Origin: an uncultured Clostridia bacterium
GTDB lineage: Bacteria > Bacillota > Clostridia > Oscillospirales > Acutalibacteraceae
Length of the DNA: 64,000 nucleotides
Direction of reading: 5' to 3'
NCBI GenBank assembly: GCA_946183365.1
Contig: CAMHAH010000006.1
Coordinates: 1-64,000 of the forward strand
In this document: piece by piece, positions 43,631-51,703 of the stretch
How positions within the stretch are numbered: the first letter of the stretch is position 1
Layout of the letters: each line of letters opens with the position of its first letter
The notes under the pieces: model-generated
Told to the model about the DNA's origin: nothing
What the model saw: only the letters and a program-made list of their open reading frames with translations
Database searches by the model: none
Made by a program: the position numbers and the translations under genes

Positions 43631-44155
43631 ATGGCAGGATTTGTAGATAAGTTCAAGCGCATGTGGGACGCGCCTGATGATGAGTATGAGTACAACGAAT
43701 ACGATGATTTTGATAAGAATGACGATATAGACGAGGAGCGCCCCTCTCGCCGTTCATCTTCATCCTCGTCGTCCTCTTCTTCATCCTCGTCCTCACGCTA
43801 TGATGATTTTGACGACGTTTCGACCTCGCGCGAGTCGCGCCGCAGCAATAAGGTCGTAAACATAAGCGCTACCGCAAAGCTCTCTGTAGCGCTCTTCAAG
43901 CCCGAGCGCTTCGGCGAAGAGACCCGTAACATCGCCGACGAGCTCATCAAGACCCATACGGTCGTTCTCAACCTTGAGAACACCAACAAGGATATGGCTC
44001 GCCGTATCATCGACTTCCTCTCGGGCGTCGCGTACGCGAACCGCGGCAAGATCAAGAAGGTAGCTACATCCACCTTCATCATCATCCCCAATAACGTTGA
44101 CCTTACAGGCGACGACCTGCTCGACGAGCTCGAGCACAGCGGCGTTTACTTTTAA
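43631..44155 (+). CDS. sepF: Cell division protein SepF, with polyserine linker
   Basis: SepF anchors FtsZ filaments to the membrane and shapes the division septum. The 174-residue protein has the N-terminal amphipathic helix MAGFVDKFKRMW, an acidic/Tyr-rich linker, 14 consecutive Ser (residues 42-55) and the C-terminal SepF core (FKPERFGEETRNIADEL; RRIIDFLSGVAYA). The Ser run uses four different codons. GGAGGAA precedes the ATG. Confidence 0.95.
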   Translation: MAGFVDKFKRMWDAPDDEYEYNEYDDFDKNDDIDEERPSRRSSSSSSSSSSSSSSRYDDFDDVSTSRESRRSNKVVNISATAKLSVALFKPERFGEETRNIADELIKTHTVVLNLENTNKDMARRIIDFLSGVAYANRGKIKKVATSTFIIIPNNVDLTGDDLLDELEHSGVYF

Positions 44156-44157
44156 GC

Positions 44158-44898
44158 TTGTCGGGGATAAACAATTCTGAGGACAAGCTCCTCCTTAGTA
44201 AGGCGTATGACGCCATAGAGCTTTCGGAGCGCATAAATTCTCCGCGCTTTCTCGGTTTTCTCAACGAGCACGAGAGCCTTTATCTGCATAATAATCTGCC
44301 TAAGAGGGCGGATATACGGTTCTACGGCGGATATGAGGGAGCGATCAGGGTTATGCTCGGAGCGTCGGCGGAGGATGTGGACTTTCCGATAACCGCGCTC
44401 GAGTTCAGATATAAGCCCGAATTCGACTTAAGACACCGCGACTTTTTAGGCTCGCTTATGGCGCTGGGTATCCGCAGGGATACCGTCGGCGATATCCTGA
44501 CCTCACGGGGCAGGACGGTCGCGTTTTTCAGCGACGACATAGCGCCCTTCGTGATATCTCAGGTCGATAAGATCGGCAGGGTAGGGGTGAGCGTCGGTTA
44601 CGCAGATACATCCGATCTGCCCGTGCCGGATGATATTGAGGATATCACCCTTACACTGAGCTCCGTAAGGCTCGACGCTTTCACAGCCGCCGTGACAAAG
44701 CTCTCACGTGATAAGGCGGCTCGGCTCATAAGATCAGAGACGGTCACGGTCGACCATGTGATTGAGACAGGCGTTTCCCGTGTACTGCACGAGGGCGCAA
44801 CGGTCACGATAAGAAAATACGGTAAATTTGTTTTGTCGGATATACTCGGCGAGACCCGAAAGGGCAGGCTGCGTGTATCTGTCAAACACTTTAGATAG
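44158..44898 (+). CDS. YlmH-type RNA-binding S4 domain protein
   Basis: This 246-residue protein matches YlmH of the sepF-ylmG-ylmH-divIVA cluster: a central domain (RFYGGYEGAIRVML, FLGSLMALGIRRDTVGDI) and a C-terminal S4 RNA-binding domain (RLDAFTAAVTKLSRDKA ... VTVDHV). The best start is TTG at 44158, two bases after the sepF stop. No Shine-Dalgarno sequence is visible, so it probably depends on coupling. YlmH homologues bind 50S subunits and help rescue stalled chains, as reported for B. subtilis. Confidence 0.88.
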   Translation: MSGINNSEDKLLLSKAYDAIELSERINSPRFLGFLNEHESLYLHNNLPKRADIRFYGGYEGAIRVMLGASAEDVDFPITALEFRYKPEFDLRHRDFLGSLMALGIRRDTVGDILTSRGRTVAFFSDDIAPFVISQVDKIGRVGVSVGYADTSDLPVPDDIEDITLTLSSVRLDAFTAAVTKLSRDKAARLIRSETVTVDHVIETGVSRVLHEGATVTIRKYGKFVLSDILGETRKGRLRVSVKHFR

Positions 44899-44917
44899 GA
44901 TAGGAGTGTGTAAACAT

Positions 44918-45586
44918 ATGTTAACTATTGACGAGATTAGAGAGATAAGCTTCCGCCGCGCGGGAAAGAACGGCTATAACGCTGCCGATGTAGATGATTT
45001 CATTGATGAGGTCACCGCAACGGTAGAGCAGCTTATCGCTGAGAAGAACGATTGCGTACGCAAGATGGATATTCTCGCGAGTAAGATCGAGCAGTACCGC
45101 GAGGATGAAGAGACCGTCCGCAACGCGCTGCTTACTTCTCAGAAGCTGAGCGACTCTACTATCAAAGAAGCAAGAAACAAGGCTGACTACATCATCAGAA
45201 CAGCCGAGAAGAAGAGCCGTACCATCCTCACAGAGGCCGAGATGGCCACAGAGCGTGAGAAGGATAAGTTCGAGGCTCTGCACTCAGAGACCGCTAAGCT
45301 CCGCAAAGAGCTGATCGCTCTGTACAAAAAGCACATCGCTATGGTCGAGGAGTTCCCCACAGAGGATGACGTAAAGGCTAAGCGCGACGAGCTCGATAAG
45401 AAATATCCCTTTGAGCCTGTAGAAGATATCATCCCCTCACAGGACGACGTTGAGGAAGAAATGGTACAGGCTGCCGAGCCCGCTGAAAAGGAGCAGGAGG
45501 CTCCCGCTGAGGCTCACTCCGATCTTAAGCGCGAGAGACACGATAAGTTCGACCAGCTTCAGTTCGGCGACAACTACGACGTATAA
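44918..45586 (+). CDS. divIVA: DivIVA domain protein
   Basis: DivIVA-type proteins bind curved membrane at poles and septa and place division or wall-synthesis proteins. The 222-residue protein has the N-terminal membrane-binding domain (LTIDEIREISFRRAGKNGYNA, VDDFIDEV), a long coiled coil (about 35-165) and an acidic, Glu/Pro-rich tail. ATG 44918 is chosen because TAGGAGTG precedes it and it gives the family N-terminus. Confidence 0.92.
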   Translation: MLTIDEIREISFRRAGKNGYNAADVDDFIDEVTATVEQLIAEKNDCVRKMDILASKIEQYREDEETVRNALLTSQKLSDSTIKEARNKADYIIRTAEKKSRTILTEAEMATEREKDKFEALHSETAKLRKELIALYKKHIAMVEEFPTEDDVKAKRDELDKKYPFEPVEDIIPSQDDVEEEMVQAAEPAEKEQEAPAEAHSDLKRERHDKFDQLQFGDNYDV

Positions 45587-45616
45587 CCGATAATTTAATT
45601 TGGAGTGTATGTGAAA

Positions 45617-48385
45617 ATGCCACAGGATTATAATGCAACGCTTAATCTGCCAAAGACCGAGTTCCCGATGCGCGCGGGTCTGCCTCAGTCAGAGCCCAAG
45701 ACACTCGAGCGCTGGGAGCAGGAGAAGGTCTATGAAAAGCTGATAAAGAAGAACGAGGGAAAGCCGAAGTTCGTGCTTCACGACGGCCCTCCCTACGCTA
45801 ACGGCGATATCCACCTCGGACACGCTCTCAACAAGATACTTAAGGACTTCATCGTCCGTTACAGGAACATGGACGGTCACCAGTCTCCGTTCGTACCCGG
45901 CTGGGATACTCACGGTCTGCCTACCGAGCTTAAGGCGAGAGCTAAAGCGGGTATCGGCAGTTCGGCTGATATTTCTGTATTGGAATTAAGAAAGCTGTGT
46001 GAGGAGTTCGTCCGCGGCTATATCGACGATCAGCGCAGCCAGTTTAAGCGCCTCGGTATCATCGGTGAGTGGGATCGTCCCTATATCACCCTGAACCACG
46101 AGTTTGAGGCGGAGCAGATCAAGGTATTTGCCGAGATGGCCGACAAGGGCTATATCTATAAGGGCTTGAAGCCCGTATACTGGTGCCCCGAGTGCAAGAC
46201 CGCTCTCGCTGAGGCTGAGATCGAGTATGCCGAGGATCCCTGCCACTCTATCTATGTAAAATTCCCCGTGACCGATGACTTAGGCAAGTTCTCGGCTATG
46301 GGTATCGACCCCAAGAAGGTCTACTTCGTAATATGGACCACTACTACATGGACCCTGCCTGCCAACGTAGCTATCTGCGTAGGCCCCAGATATGAGTATT
46401 CGATCATCAAGTGCGGCGACGAATACTATGTGATGGCTACCGACCTCTATGAGAGCGCTATGGCTGAGGCTGAGCTCACCGATTATGAGGTAGTCGCCAC
46501 GATCAAGGGCGCTGAGCTCGAGTATATGAAAACTCAGCATCCCTTCCTCGACAGAGAGTCTCTGCTGATCGTCGGCGAGCACGTTACCCTCGAGAGCGGT
46601 ACGGGCTGCGTCCATACGGCTCCCGGTCACGGTGTAGACGACTATAACGTCTGCCAGAATTACCCCGAGATACCTACTATCTGTCCCGTTGACTCCGACG
46701 GCGTCCTCACCGACGAGGCGGGTCAGTTCGCGGGTCTTACGACCGACGAGGCCAACAAGAAGATCGCTGTATATCTCGACGAGAACGGCTATCTCTTCGC
46801 TTTGAAGAAGATCATCCACCAGTATCCGCATTGCTGGAGATGTAAAACTCCTATCCTGTTCAGAGCTACCGACCAGTGGTTCTGTTCTGTAGACGATTTC
46901 AAGGATAAGGCTGTCGACGCTATCAACACCGTTGAGTGGATCCCCGCGTGGGGCAAAGACCGCATCACAGCTATGGTTCGCGACCGCAAGGACTGGTGTA
47001 TCTCCCGTCAGCGCAAATGGGGAGTTCCGATCCCGATATTCTACTGCAGGGATTGCGGCGAGCCCTATGTCAATAAAGACGCTATGCTCGCAGTCGCCGA
47101 GCTCTTCGGCAAAGAAGGCTCAAACGCCTGGTTTGAGAAGGAAGCGTCCGAGATACTGCCCGAGGGCACAAAGTGTGAGAAGTGCGGCTGCGCCGACTTT
47201 GACAAAGAGAAGGATATCATGGACGTATGGTTCGACAGCGGTTCGTCATGGCGTTCCGTCTGCAAGAGACGTCCTTACCTCGGCGCTCCCGTTGACCTCT
47301 ACCTCGAGGGCAACGATCAGTACCGCGGCTGGTTCCAGAGCTCTCTGCTCACCTCTGTAGCTACCGAGGGCGTAGCTCCTTACCGTACAGTGCTTACACA
47401 CGGCATGATCCTCGATATGGAGCGCCGCAAGATGTCTAAGTCGCTGGGCAACGGTATCAGCCCTCAGGAGGTCATCAAGCAGTACGGCGCCGATGTGCTC
47501 CGTCTGTGGGTAGCTTCGTCCGACTATCAGTCAGATATCAGCATCTCCCGCGAGATACTCAAGCAGATGTCTGAGGCTTACCGCAAGATCCGCAATACCG
47601 CGCGTTATATCCTCGGTAACCTCTATGACTTTGACCCCTCAAAGGATCTTGTAGCTCCCGAGAGCTTCCTGCCCATCGACAAGTGGGCTGTCATCAAGCT
47701 CAACGAGCTTATCGAGGGCGTACTTGACGCTTATGATAAGTACGAGTTCCATCAGGTATATCATTCTATCCATAAGTTCTGTGTCGTTGATATGTCCAAC
47801 TTCTATCTGGATGTACTCAAAGACAGATTGTATACAGAGAAGGCCGATTCTCCCGAGCGCCGCGCCGCTCAGACGGTCATGTATCATATCCTCGACGCTC
47901 TGACCCGTATGCTCGCTCCTATCCTCGCGTATACGGCTGATGAGATCTGGCGCTTCATGCCCCATGATGATAAGGTAGACCCCGAGAACGTCCTGTTCAA
48001 CGATATGCCCGGGAAGATCGAGCTCGAGTATGAAGACGGCTTTACAGCCGCGTGGGATCGCATCCACGATCTGCGCGATACCGTCAAGAAATCGCTTGAG
48101 GTAGTCATCAAGGATAAGGTCGTCAAGAGCTCACTCGAGACCTGCGTCACCCTTAAGGCGAGCGGTGAGGAATATGACTTCATCGAGAGCGTCCTGCCCG
48201 AGCTCAAGGCGGTATTCATCGTCTCTGACGTCAAGCTCGAAAAGGCTGACGGCGAGCTCAGCGTAGAGGTCACAAAGGCTGAGGGAGAGAAGTGCGAGCG
48301 CTGCTGGAGCTACTCCGCGACAGTCGGCTCATGTGCCGAGCACCCCACTCTCTGCGCGCGCTGTGCAGCTATACTTACAAAATAA
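45617..48385 (+). CDS. ileS: Isoleucyl-tRNA synthetase
   Basis: IleS charges tRNA-Ile and edits mischarged valine. The 922-residue class I enzyme starts MPQDYNATLNLPKTEFPMR and has the HIGH motif as HLGH, the editing domain (TTTWTLPANVA; GTGCVHTAPGHG), KMSKSLGN, and a C-terminal zinc site (CERCW ... CARC). ATG 45617 fits the family start; in-frame GTG codons lie at 45605 and 45611. The divIVA-ileS-lspA order is typical of Firmicutes. No T-box leader fits in the 30-base gap. Confidence 0.96.
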   Translation: MPQDYNATLNLPKTEFPMRAGLPQSEPKTLERWEQEKVYEKLIKKNEGKPKFVLHDGPPYANGDIHLGHALNKILKDFIVRYRNMDGHQSPFVPGWDTHGLPTELKARAKAGIGSSADISVLELRKLCEEFVRGYIDDQRSQFKRLGIIGEWDRPYITLNHEFEAEQIKVFAEMADKGYIYKGLKPVYWCPECKTALAEAEIEYAEDPCHSIYVKFPVTDDLGKFSAMGIDPKKVYFVIWTTTTWTLPANVAICVGPRYEYSIIKCGDEYYVMATDLYESAMAEAELTDYEVVATIKGAELEYMKTQHPFLDRESLLIVGEHVTLESGTGCVHTAPGHGVDDYNVCQNYPEIPTICPVDSDGVLTDEAGQFAGLTTDEANKKIAVYLDENGYLFALKKIIHQYPHCWRCKTPILFRATDQWFCSVDDFKDKAVDAINTVEWIPAWGKDRITAMVRDRKDWCISRQRKWGVPIPIFYCRDCGEPYVNKDAMLAVAELFGKEGSNAWFEKEASEILPEGTKCEKCGCADFDKEKDIMDVWFDSGSSWRSVCKRRPYLGAPVDLYLEGNDQYRGWFQSSLLTSVATEGVAPYRTVLTHGMILDMERRKMSKSLGNGISPQEVIKQYGADVLRLWVASSDYQSDISISREILKQMSEAYRKIRNTARYILGNLYDFDPSKDLVAPESFLPIDKWAVIKLNELIEGVLDAYDKYEFHQVYHSIHKFCVVDMSNFYLDVLKDRLYTEKADSPERRAAQTVMYHILDALTRMLAPILAYTADEIWRFMPHDDKVDPENVLFNDMPGKIELEYEDGFTAAWDRIHDLRDTVKKSLEVVIKDKVVKSSLETCVTLKASGEEYDFIESVLPELKAVFIVSDVKLEKADGELSVEVTKAEGEKCERCWSYSATVGSCAEHPTLCARCAAILTK

Positions 48386-48398
48386 TTATTTACCATCC

Positions 48399-48426
48399 AT
48401 GCGGTGTATCTTAAGGTACACCGCAT
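48399..48426 (+). other. Hairpin between ileS and lspA
   Basis: Perfect ten-base-pair stem ATGCGGTGTA (48399-48408) with TACACCGCAT (48417-48426). Only TTGTT follows, so it may be a weak terminator or a processing site. Confidence 0.6.
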
Positions 48427-48445
48427 TGTTATAGGAAGTGATAAA

Positions 48446-48934
48446 ATGATAGCTTTATATATAGCCATCATAATACTGGTGCCTGTTATAGCTCAGATCA
48501 TACGAGCCGTGGTAGTAAGCAGCGTAATGCCAGTCGGCTCGGTCGATGTGATCCCCGGGCTGTTCAGCCTGACATATTCCGAGAACCGCGGCGTAGCCTT
48601 CGGCTTATTCCAGAACGGCACTCTGTTTTTCGCGATAACTACAGCTATAGTTATTATTATTTGCGCTATACTTCTTTTTAAGAATTATAAAAAGAGTAAG
48701 CTGTTTTCTGTCGCGCTCTCTCTTATCATAGGCGGAGGCTTAGGCAATCTGTTTGAGCGTATCTTTCACGGATTTGTCGTCGATTATCTCAGCCTCTCGT
48801 TCTTTCCGCCTATCTGTAACTTTGCCGATTACTGTATAACCGCGGGTACCGTCTGCCTTGTAGTATACCTGCTGTTCTTCTCTGATTTTCTGAAGAGCGA
48901 CAAGGCTAAAGAGAGAAAAGATGAAGAGGCTTGA
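48446..48934 (+). CDS. lspA: Signal peptidase II-like protein LspA with altered catalytic Asp
   Basis: LspA cleaves lipoprotein signal peptides in the membrane with two aspartates. The 162-residue protein has four hydrophobic segments, the conserved ENRGVAFG and the second catalytic motif CNFADYC (Asp128). In the first catalytic motif, however, the family GNxxDR reads GNLFER: Glu104, codon GAG at 48755-48757, replaces the Asp (D114 in E. coli). The N-terminal DxxSK/TK motif is also missing (AQIIR). GGAAGTGA precedes ATG 48446. It overlaps rluD, the usual lspA-rluD pairing. It may be active through Glu, or divergent. Confidence 0.85.
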   Translation: MIALYIAIIILVPVIAQIIRAVVVSSVMPVGSVDVIPGLFSLTYSENRGVAFGLFQNGTLFFAITTAIVIIICAILLFKNYKKSKLFSVALSLIIGGGLGNLFERIFHGFVVDYLSLSFFPPICNFADYCITAGTVCLVVYLLFFSDFLKSDKAKERKDEEA

Positions 48935-49841
48935 GTTCACCGTAGCCGAGGGAGAGAGCGGCGTCCGTATCGACAAGTATCTCTCTGACCGCATAGATGA
49001 TATCAGCCGCTCCGCCGTGACAAAGCTGATAGATGAAGGAAAGGTAACGGCAGAGGGTAAAGTTCTTAAAAAGAATTATAAGACCGTTATCGGAGATACC
49101 TTCACCGTGCTGATAGACGACCCTCAGCCCGTTAACATCGTGCCCGAGGACATACCCCTCGATATCGTCTATGAGGACGACGATCTGCTGGTGGTCAACA
49201 AACCTAAGGGCATGGTTGTGCACCCCGCGCCGGGTAACTACAGCGGTACATTGGTGAATGCTCTTATGTATCACTGCGGCGACAGCCTGAGCGGTATCAA
49301 CGGCGAGCTTCGCCCCGGTATCGTGCATAGAATAGACAAGAATACCAGCGGACTTCTGGCGGTCGCCAAATCCGATACGGCTCACGCGGGGCTGAGCTCT
49401 CAGATAAAGGAACACAGCTTTACCCGTGAGTATCTCGCGATAGCCTACGGCAATATCAAAGATGATGAACGAACGGTAGACGCGCCTATCGGCAGACATA
49501 AGGTGGACAGAAAGAGGATGTGCGTCACACAGCTCAACTCAAAGCCTGCCGTCACTCATATAAAGGTCTTGGAGCGCTACAGCGGCTTTACATATATCAT
49601 CTGCCGATTAGAGACAGGCAGGACCCACCAGATACGCGTTCATCTGGCGCATATAGGTCACCCGATAGCGGGCGATGACGTCTACGGGCCGTCAAAGGTC
49701 ATCACCGAGCTCGGCGGACAGTGCCTGCACGCGTACAAGCTGGGTTTCGTACACCCCGTGACGGGCGAGTATCTCGAGTTCACCGCCGACCCGCCGGAGA
49801 GCTTCATAAACTTCCGTGACAAGCTCAGACACAGCGGATAA
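48921..49841 (+). CDS. rluD: RluD-type 23S rRNA pseudouridine synthase
   Basis: This 306-residue RluA-family enzyme has an N-terminal S4 domain (SGVRIDKYLSDRI) and the catalytic motif HRIDKNTSGLL, whose Asp is the nucleophile; LETGRTHQIRVHL follows. In E. coli RluD makes pseudouridines in helix 69 of 23S rRNA. The Firmicutes lspA-adjacent homologue (YlyB) is usually given the same role. Its start lies within lspA. Confidence 0.93.
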   Translation: MKRLEFTVAEGESGVRIDKYLSDRIDDISRSAVTKLIDEGKVTAEGKVLKKNYKTVIGDTFTVLIDDPQPVNIVPEDIPLDIVYEDDDLLVVNKPKGMVVHPAPGNYSGTLVNALMYHCGDSLSGINGELRPGIVHRIDKNTSGLLAVAKSDTAHAGLSSQIKEHSFTREYLAIAYGNIKDDERTVDAPIGRHKVDRKRMCVTQLNSKPAVTHIKVLERYSGFTYIICRLETGRTHQIRVHLAHIGHPIAGDDVYGPSKVITELGGQCLHAYKLGFVHPVTGEYLEFTADPPESFINFRDKLRHSG

Positions 49842-49856
49842 GCTATCTTCATCCCG

Positions 49857-49975
49857 AAAACAAGCATTAGCTTATAAAACAAGCTATTTATTAAAAAACA
49901 ATCATTAGCTTATCAAAACAAACTATTGATTTAAAATCAAGCGTTAGCTTGTTAAGTGGCTGAACAAGCTAAACA
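49857..49975 (+). repeat. Imperfect 40-base tandem repeat, 3 units
   Basis: Units begin near 49857, 49894 and 49935. Each has the form A-rich, CAAKC, RTTAGCTTRT, then a second CAARCT half. AAGC and GCTT blocks within a unit can pair, so the array could form multiple small stems. Confidence 0.75.
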
Positions 49976-50061
49976 AGCATTTGGTTGCCTGTGCCGTCTG
50001 TTACAGGCTAATCATGCGGGCACGGGCTTATATGATAAATCCGCCCTGTAAACAGAAAAAA

Positions 50062-50075
50062 CCGATAATGATCGG
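50062..50075 (-). terminator. Possible minus-strand terminator in a gene-free region
   Basis: CCGAT-AATG-ATCGG is flanked by A runs; on the minus strand this reads as a hairpin followed by TTTTTT. No minus-strand gene ends here. Confidence 0.4.
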
Positions 50076-50091
50076 AAAAATGATATGATAT

Positions 50092-50140
50092 GAAATGACA
50101 GAGAGCCGCGGCGACGCGGTTTCTCATTTCTTTTCTTTTT
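50092..50140 (+). terminator. Probable terminator 250 bases downstream of rluD
   Basis: Left arm 50092-50110 pairs with 50115-50130 (outer GAAATGA/TCATTTC, inner CCGCG/CGCGG, GCGA tetraloop), followed by TTTTCTTTTTTT. Confidence 0.75.
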
Positions 50141-50379
50141 TTATCATTTCATTTCATTGACTTTTCTTTTTCTTTATTCTTTTTATTTGTCTTTTAATTT
50201 GTCTTTCTCTTTATATAGCTTATTTTGCTTACTTTTGCTTTTTCAAAAAGCAATTGGTTTTTATGTTAACAAGTGTTGACAATTGTACAGAGAGCCGTTC
50301 TCCGTATACTTTTACGCGACTGTAGATAAGGAGATGTCTTCTCTGTTTTTCAAAAGTTTTCAGCTTTTTCAAAAAACAC

Positions 50380-50411
50380 TTGCATTTATAGGATGTTTGT
50401 GGTAATATAAT
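50380..50411 (+). promoter_or_regulatory. Probable promoter of rplS
   Basis: TTGCAT (50380-50385) lies 17 bases from TAATAT (50403-50408), with an overlapping TATAAT at 50406-50411 (20 bases). Transcription would begin around 50415. Confidence 0.6.
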
Positions 50412-50543
50412 ATGGCATTTGGATACCGTCATTCATGTGATGGGGTTCAAATCTGGGCGCCATACCCAAATTTGAAGCGGATAGTCCTCTGCACGGTGCT
50501 TGGTACCGGAGTACGAATATCTGAAAATTTACAGGAGGAAATT
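50412..50543 (+). promoter_or_regulatory. L19-type leader RNA upstream of rplS
   Basis: The 130-nt leader has strong stems: CCGTCA/TGATGG (about 50427-50444) and TTCAAAT-C-TGGG with CCCA-A-ATTTGAA (about 50447-50477), then CGGT/ACCG. Firmicutes rplS genes are known to carry an L19 leader believed to mediate autoregulation. Position and fold fit; I did not compare it with the family covariance model. Confidence 0.6.
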
Positions 50544-50891
50544 ATGGACGCATTAAAGAAAATCGCACAGGGCTCTGTAAAAGAGACCACCCCCGAGTTC
50601 CATATCGGTGACACTGTTAAGGTTTCTGTCAACATCCGCGAGGGTGAGAGAGAAAGAATTCAGATGTTCGAGGGTACAGTTATCGCAAGACGCGGCTCAG
50701 GCGTAGCCGAGACATTCACCGTTCGCCGTCTTTCTTACGGCGTAGGCGTTGAGAGAGTTTTCCCTCTCCACAGCCCGAACGTTGTCGACGTCAAGGTCGT
50801 TCGCCGCGGTAAGGTTCGCCGCAGCAAGCTCTATTATCTGCGTGACCGCGTAGGTAAGGCTGCTAAGGTCAAAGAGGAAATTCGTAAATAA
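50544..50891 (+). CDS. rplS: 50S ribosomal protein L19
   Basis: L19 lies at the 30S-50S interface. The 115-residue protein has [52 protein letters not shown] and the C-terminal [20 protein letters not shown] at 50533-50539 sets ATG 50544; upstream in-frame codons belong to the leader. The lepB-rbgA-rnhB genes follow after a terminator. Confidence 0.97.
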   Translation: MDALKKIAQGSVKETTPEFHIGDTVKVSVNIREGERERIQMFEGTVIARRGSGVAETFTVRRLSYGVGVERVFPLHSPNVVDVKVVRRGKVRRSKLYYLRDRVGKAAKVKEEIRK

Positions 50892-50909
50892 TCGGTAAAT
50901 AATTTACGA

Positions 50910-50932
50910 GGGGGCTTTACAGCCCCCTTTTT
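50910..50932 (+). terminator. Terminator of rplS
   Basis: Stem GGGGGCT (50910-50916) with AGCCCCC (50921-50927), TTAC loop, then TTTTT. Confidence 0.93.
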
Positions 50933-50984
50933 CCGTGCTAAAATAGTTTTGCTTTAATTTAGAATTATTCGGAGTGTACCTCTT

Positions 50985-51626
50985 ATGATAGATAAAGAAA
51001 CTAAGACCGAAATAGTGGAGGAGCTTGACGACGGTAAGCTCAAGATCAAGCTCAACACCAATACCGTCACCGCGACCGTATTCGATTGGCTGGGCAGTCT
51101 GGTTGCGGCTCTTGTCGTAGTGCTGGTGATCATGACATTCTGCTTCAGGATCATCGATGTAGACGGCAGATCGATGGAGCCTACCCTCATCAACACCGAT
51201 AAGGTCGTAATCACCGACCTTTTCTATACGCCCCATGACGGAGATATCGTTATCATCAGCCATGCCGAGGAATATTCAAAGCCTCTCGTAAAGCGCGTTA
51301 TAGCGACCGCGGGGCAGGATCTGAGGATCGATTATGATAAGAACGCCGTATATGTCGACGGCGAGAAATTGGACGAGCCCTATATACAGGGTGTTACCGT
51401 CAGCGGCGATGTACCCTCTGAAGAGCTCAACGGTATCGTACCCGAGGGCAAGGTGTTCGTAATGGGTGATAATCGCAGTATCTCTCTCGACAGCCGATAC
51501 AGACAGATCGGCTTCATCGACGAGAACGCGATCATCGGCAAGGCTCAGCTTGATATCATCCCTCATAAGTATGAGAACGACAGGCTGAAGTTTGATATCA
51601 GCGGCATAAGATATGTGTATAATTGA
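50985..51626 (+). CDS. lepB: Signal peptidase I
   Basis: This 213-residue membrane protease removes signal peptides from exported proteins. It has one N-terminal membrane segment (about 35-57), the catalytic Ser in DGRSMEPTL, the catalytic Lys in VKRVIATAGQ and the later box VFVMGDNRSISLDSR. A single membrane segment is the Gram-positive form. GGAG lies upstream. Its place after rplS and before rbgA is conserved. Confidence 0.95.
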   Translation: MIDKETKTEIVEELDDGKLKIKLNTNTVTATVFDWLGSLVAALVVVLVIMTFCFRIIDVDGRSMEPTLINTDKVVITDLFYTPHDGDIVIISHAEEYSKPLVKRVIATAGQDLRIDYDKNAVYVDGEKLDEPYIQGVTVSGDVPSEELNGIVPEGKVFVMGDNRSISLDSRYRQIGFIDENAIIGKAQLDIIPHKYENDRLKFDISGIRYVYN

Positions 51627-51633
51627 TAACACG

Positions 51634-51660
51634 GCCTGCTTCATTGAAGCAGGCTTTATT
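51634..51660 (+). terminator. Hairpin/terminator between lepB and rbgA
   Basis: Nine-base-pair stem GCCTGCTTC (51634-51642) with GAAGCAGGC (51646-51654), then TTTATT. The short T run suggests partial read-through. Confidence 0.7.
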
Positions 51661-51703
51661 AAAAGCTATCATTATGTACGAAAACACGACAAGGAAGTCC
51701 GAT

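Larger units (their letters stand above)
49842..50411. other. Noncoding stretch between rluD and rplS leader
   Basis: About 570 bases without a credible ORF on either strand. In order it holds: an imperfect 40-base tandem repeat (49857-49975), a G/C-rich hairpin region (about 49985-50031), a minus-strand terminator-like hairpin (50062-50075 with A runs on both sides), a strong plus-strand hairpin with a T-rich tail (50092-50140), and a pyrimidine-rich tract (to about 50217). AT-rich DNA then leads to the rplS promoter. Confidence 0.75.

Noticed and set aside
45587..45616. T-box leader before ileS, and likewise before leuS or thrC
   Set aside because: The gaps are too short or lack the T-box core and a competing terminator.
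50430..50480. tRNA-like GGTTCAAATC segment before rplS
   Set aside because: The T-loop-like string lies in a hairpin of the rplS leader; no cloverleaf, anticodon arm or acceptor stem can be drawn around it.
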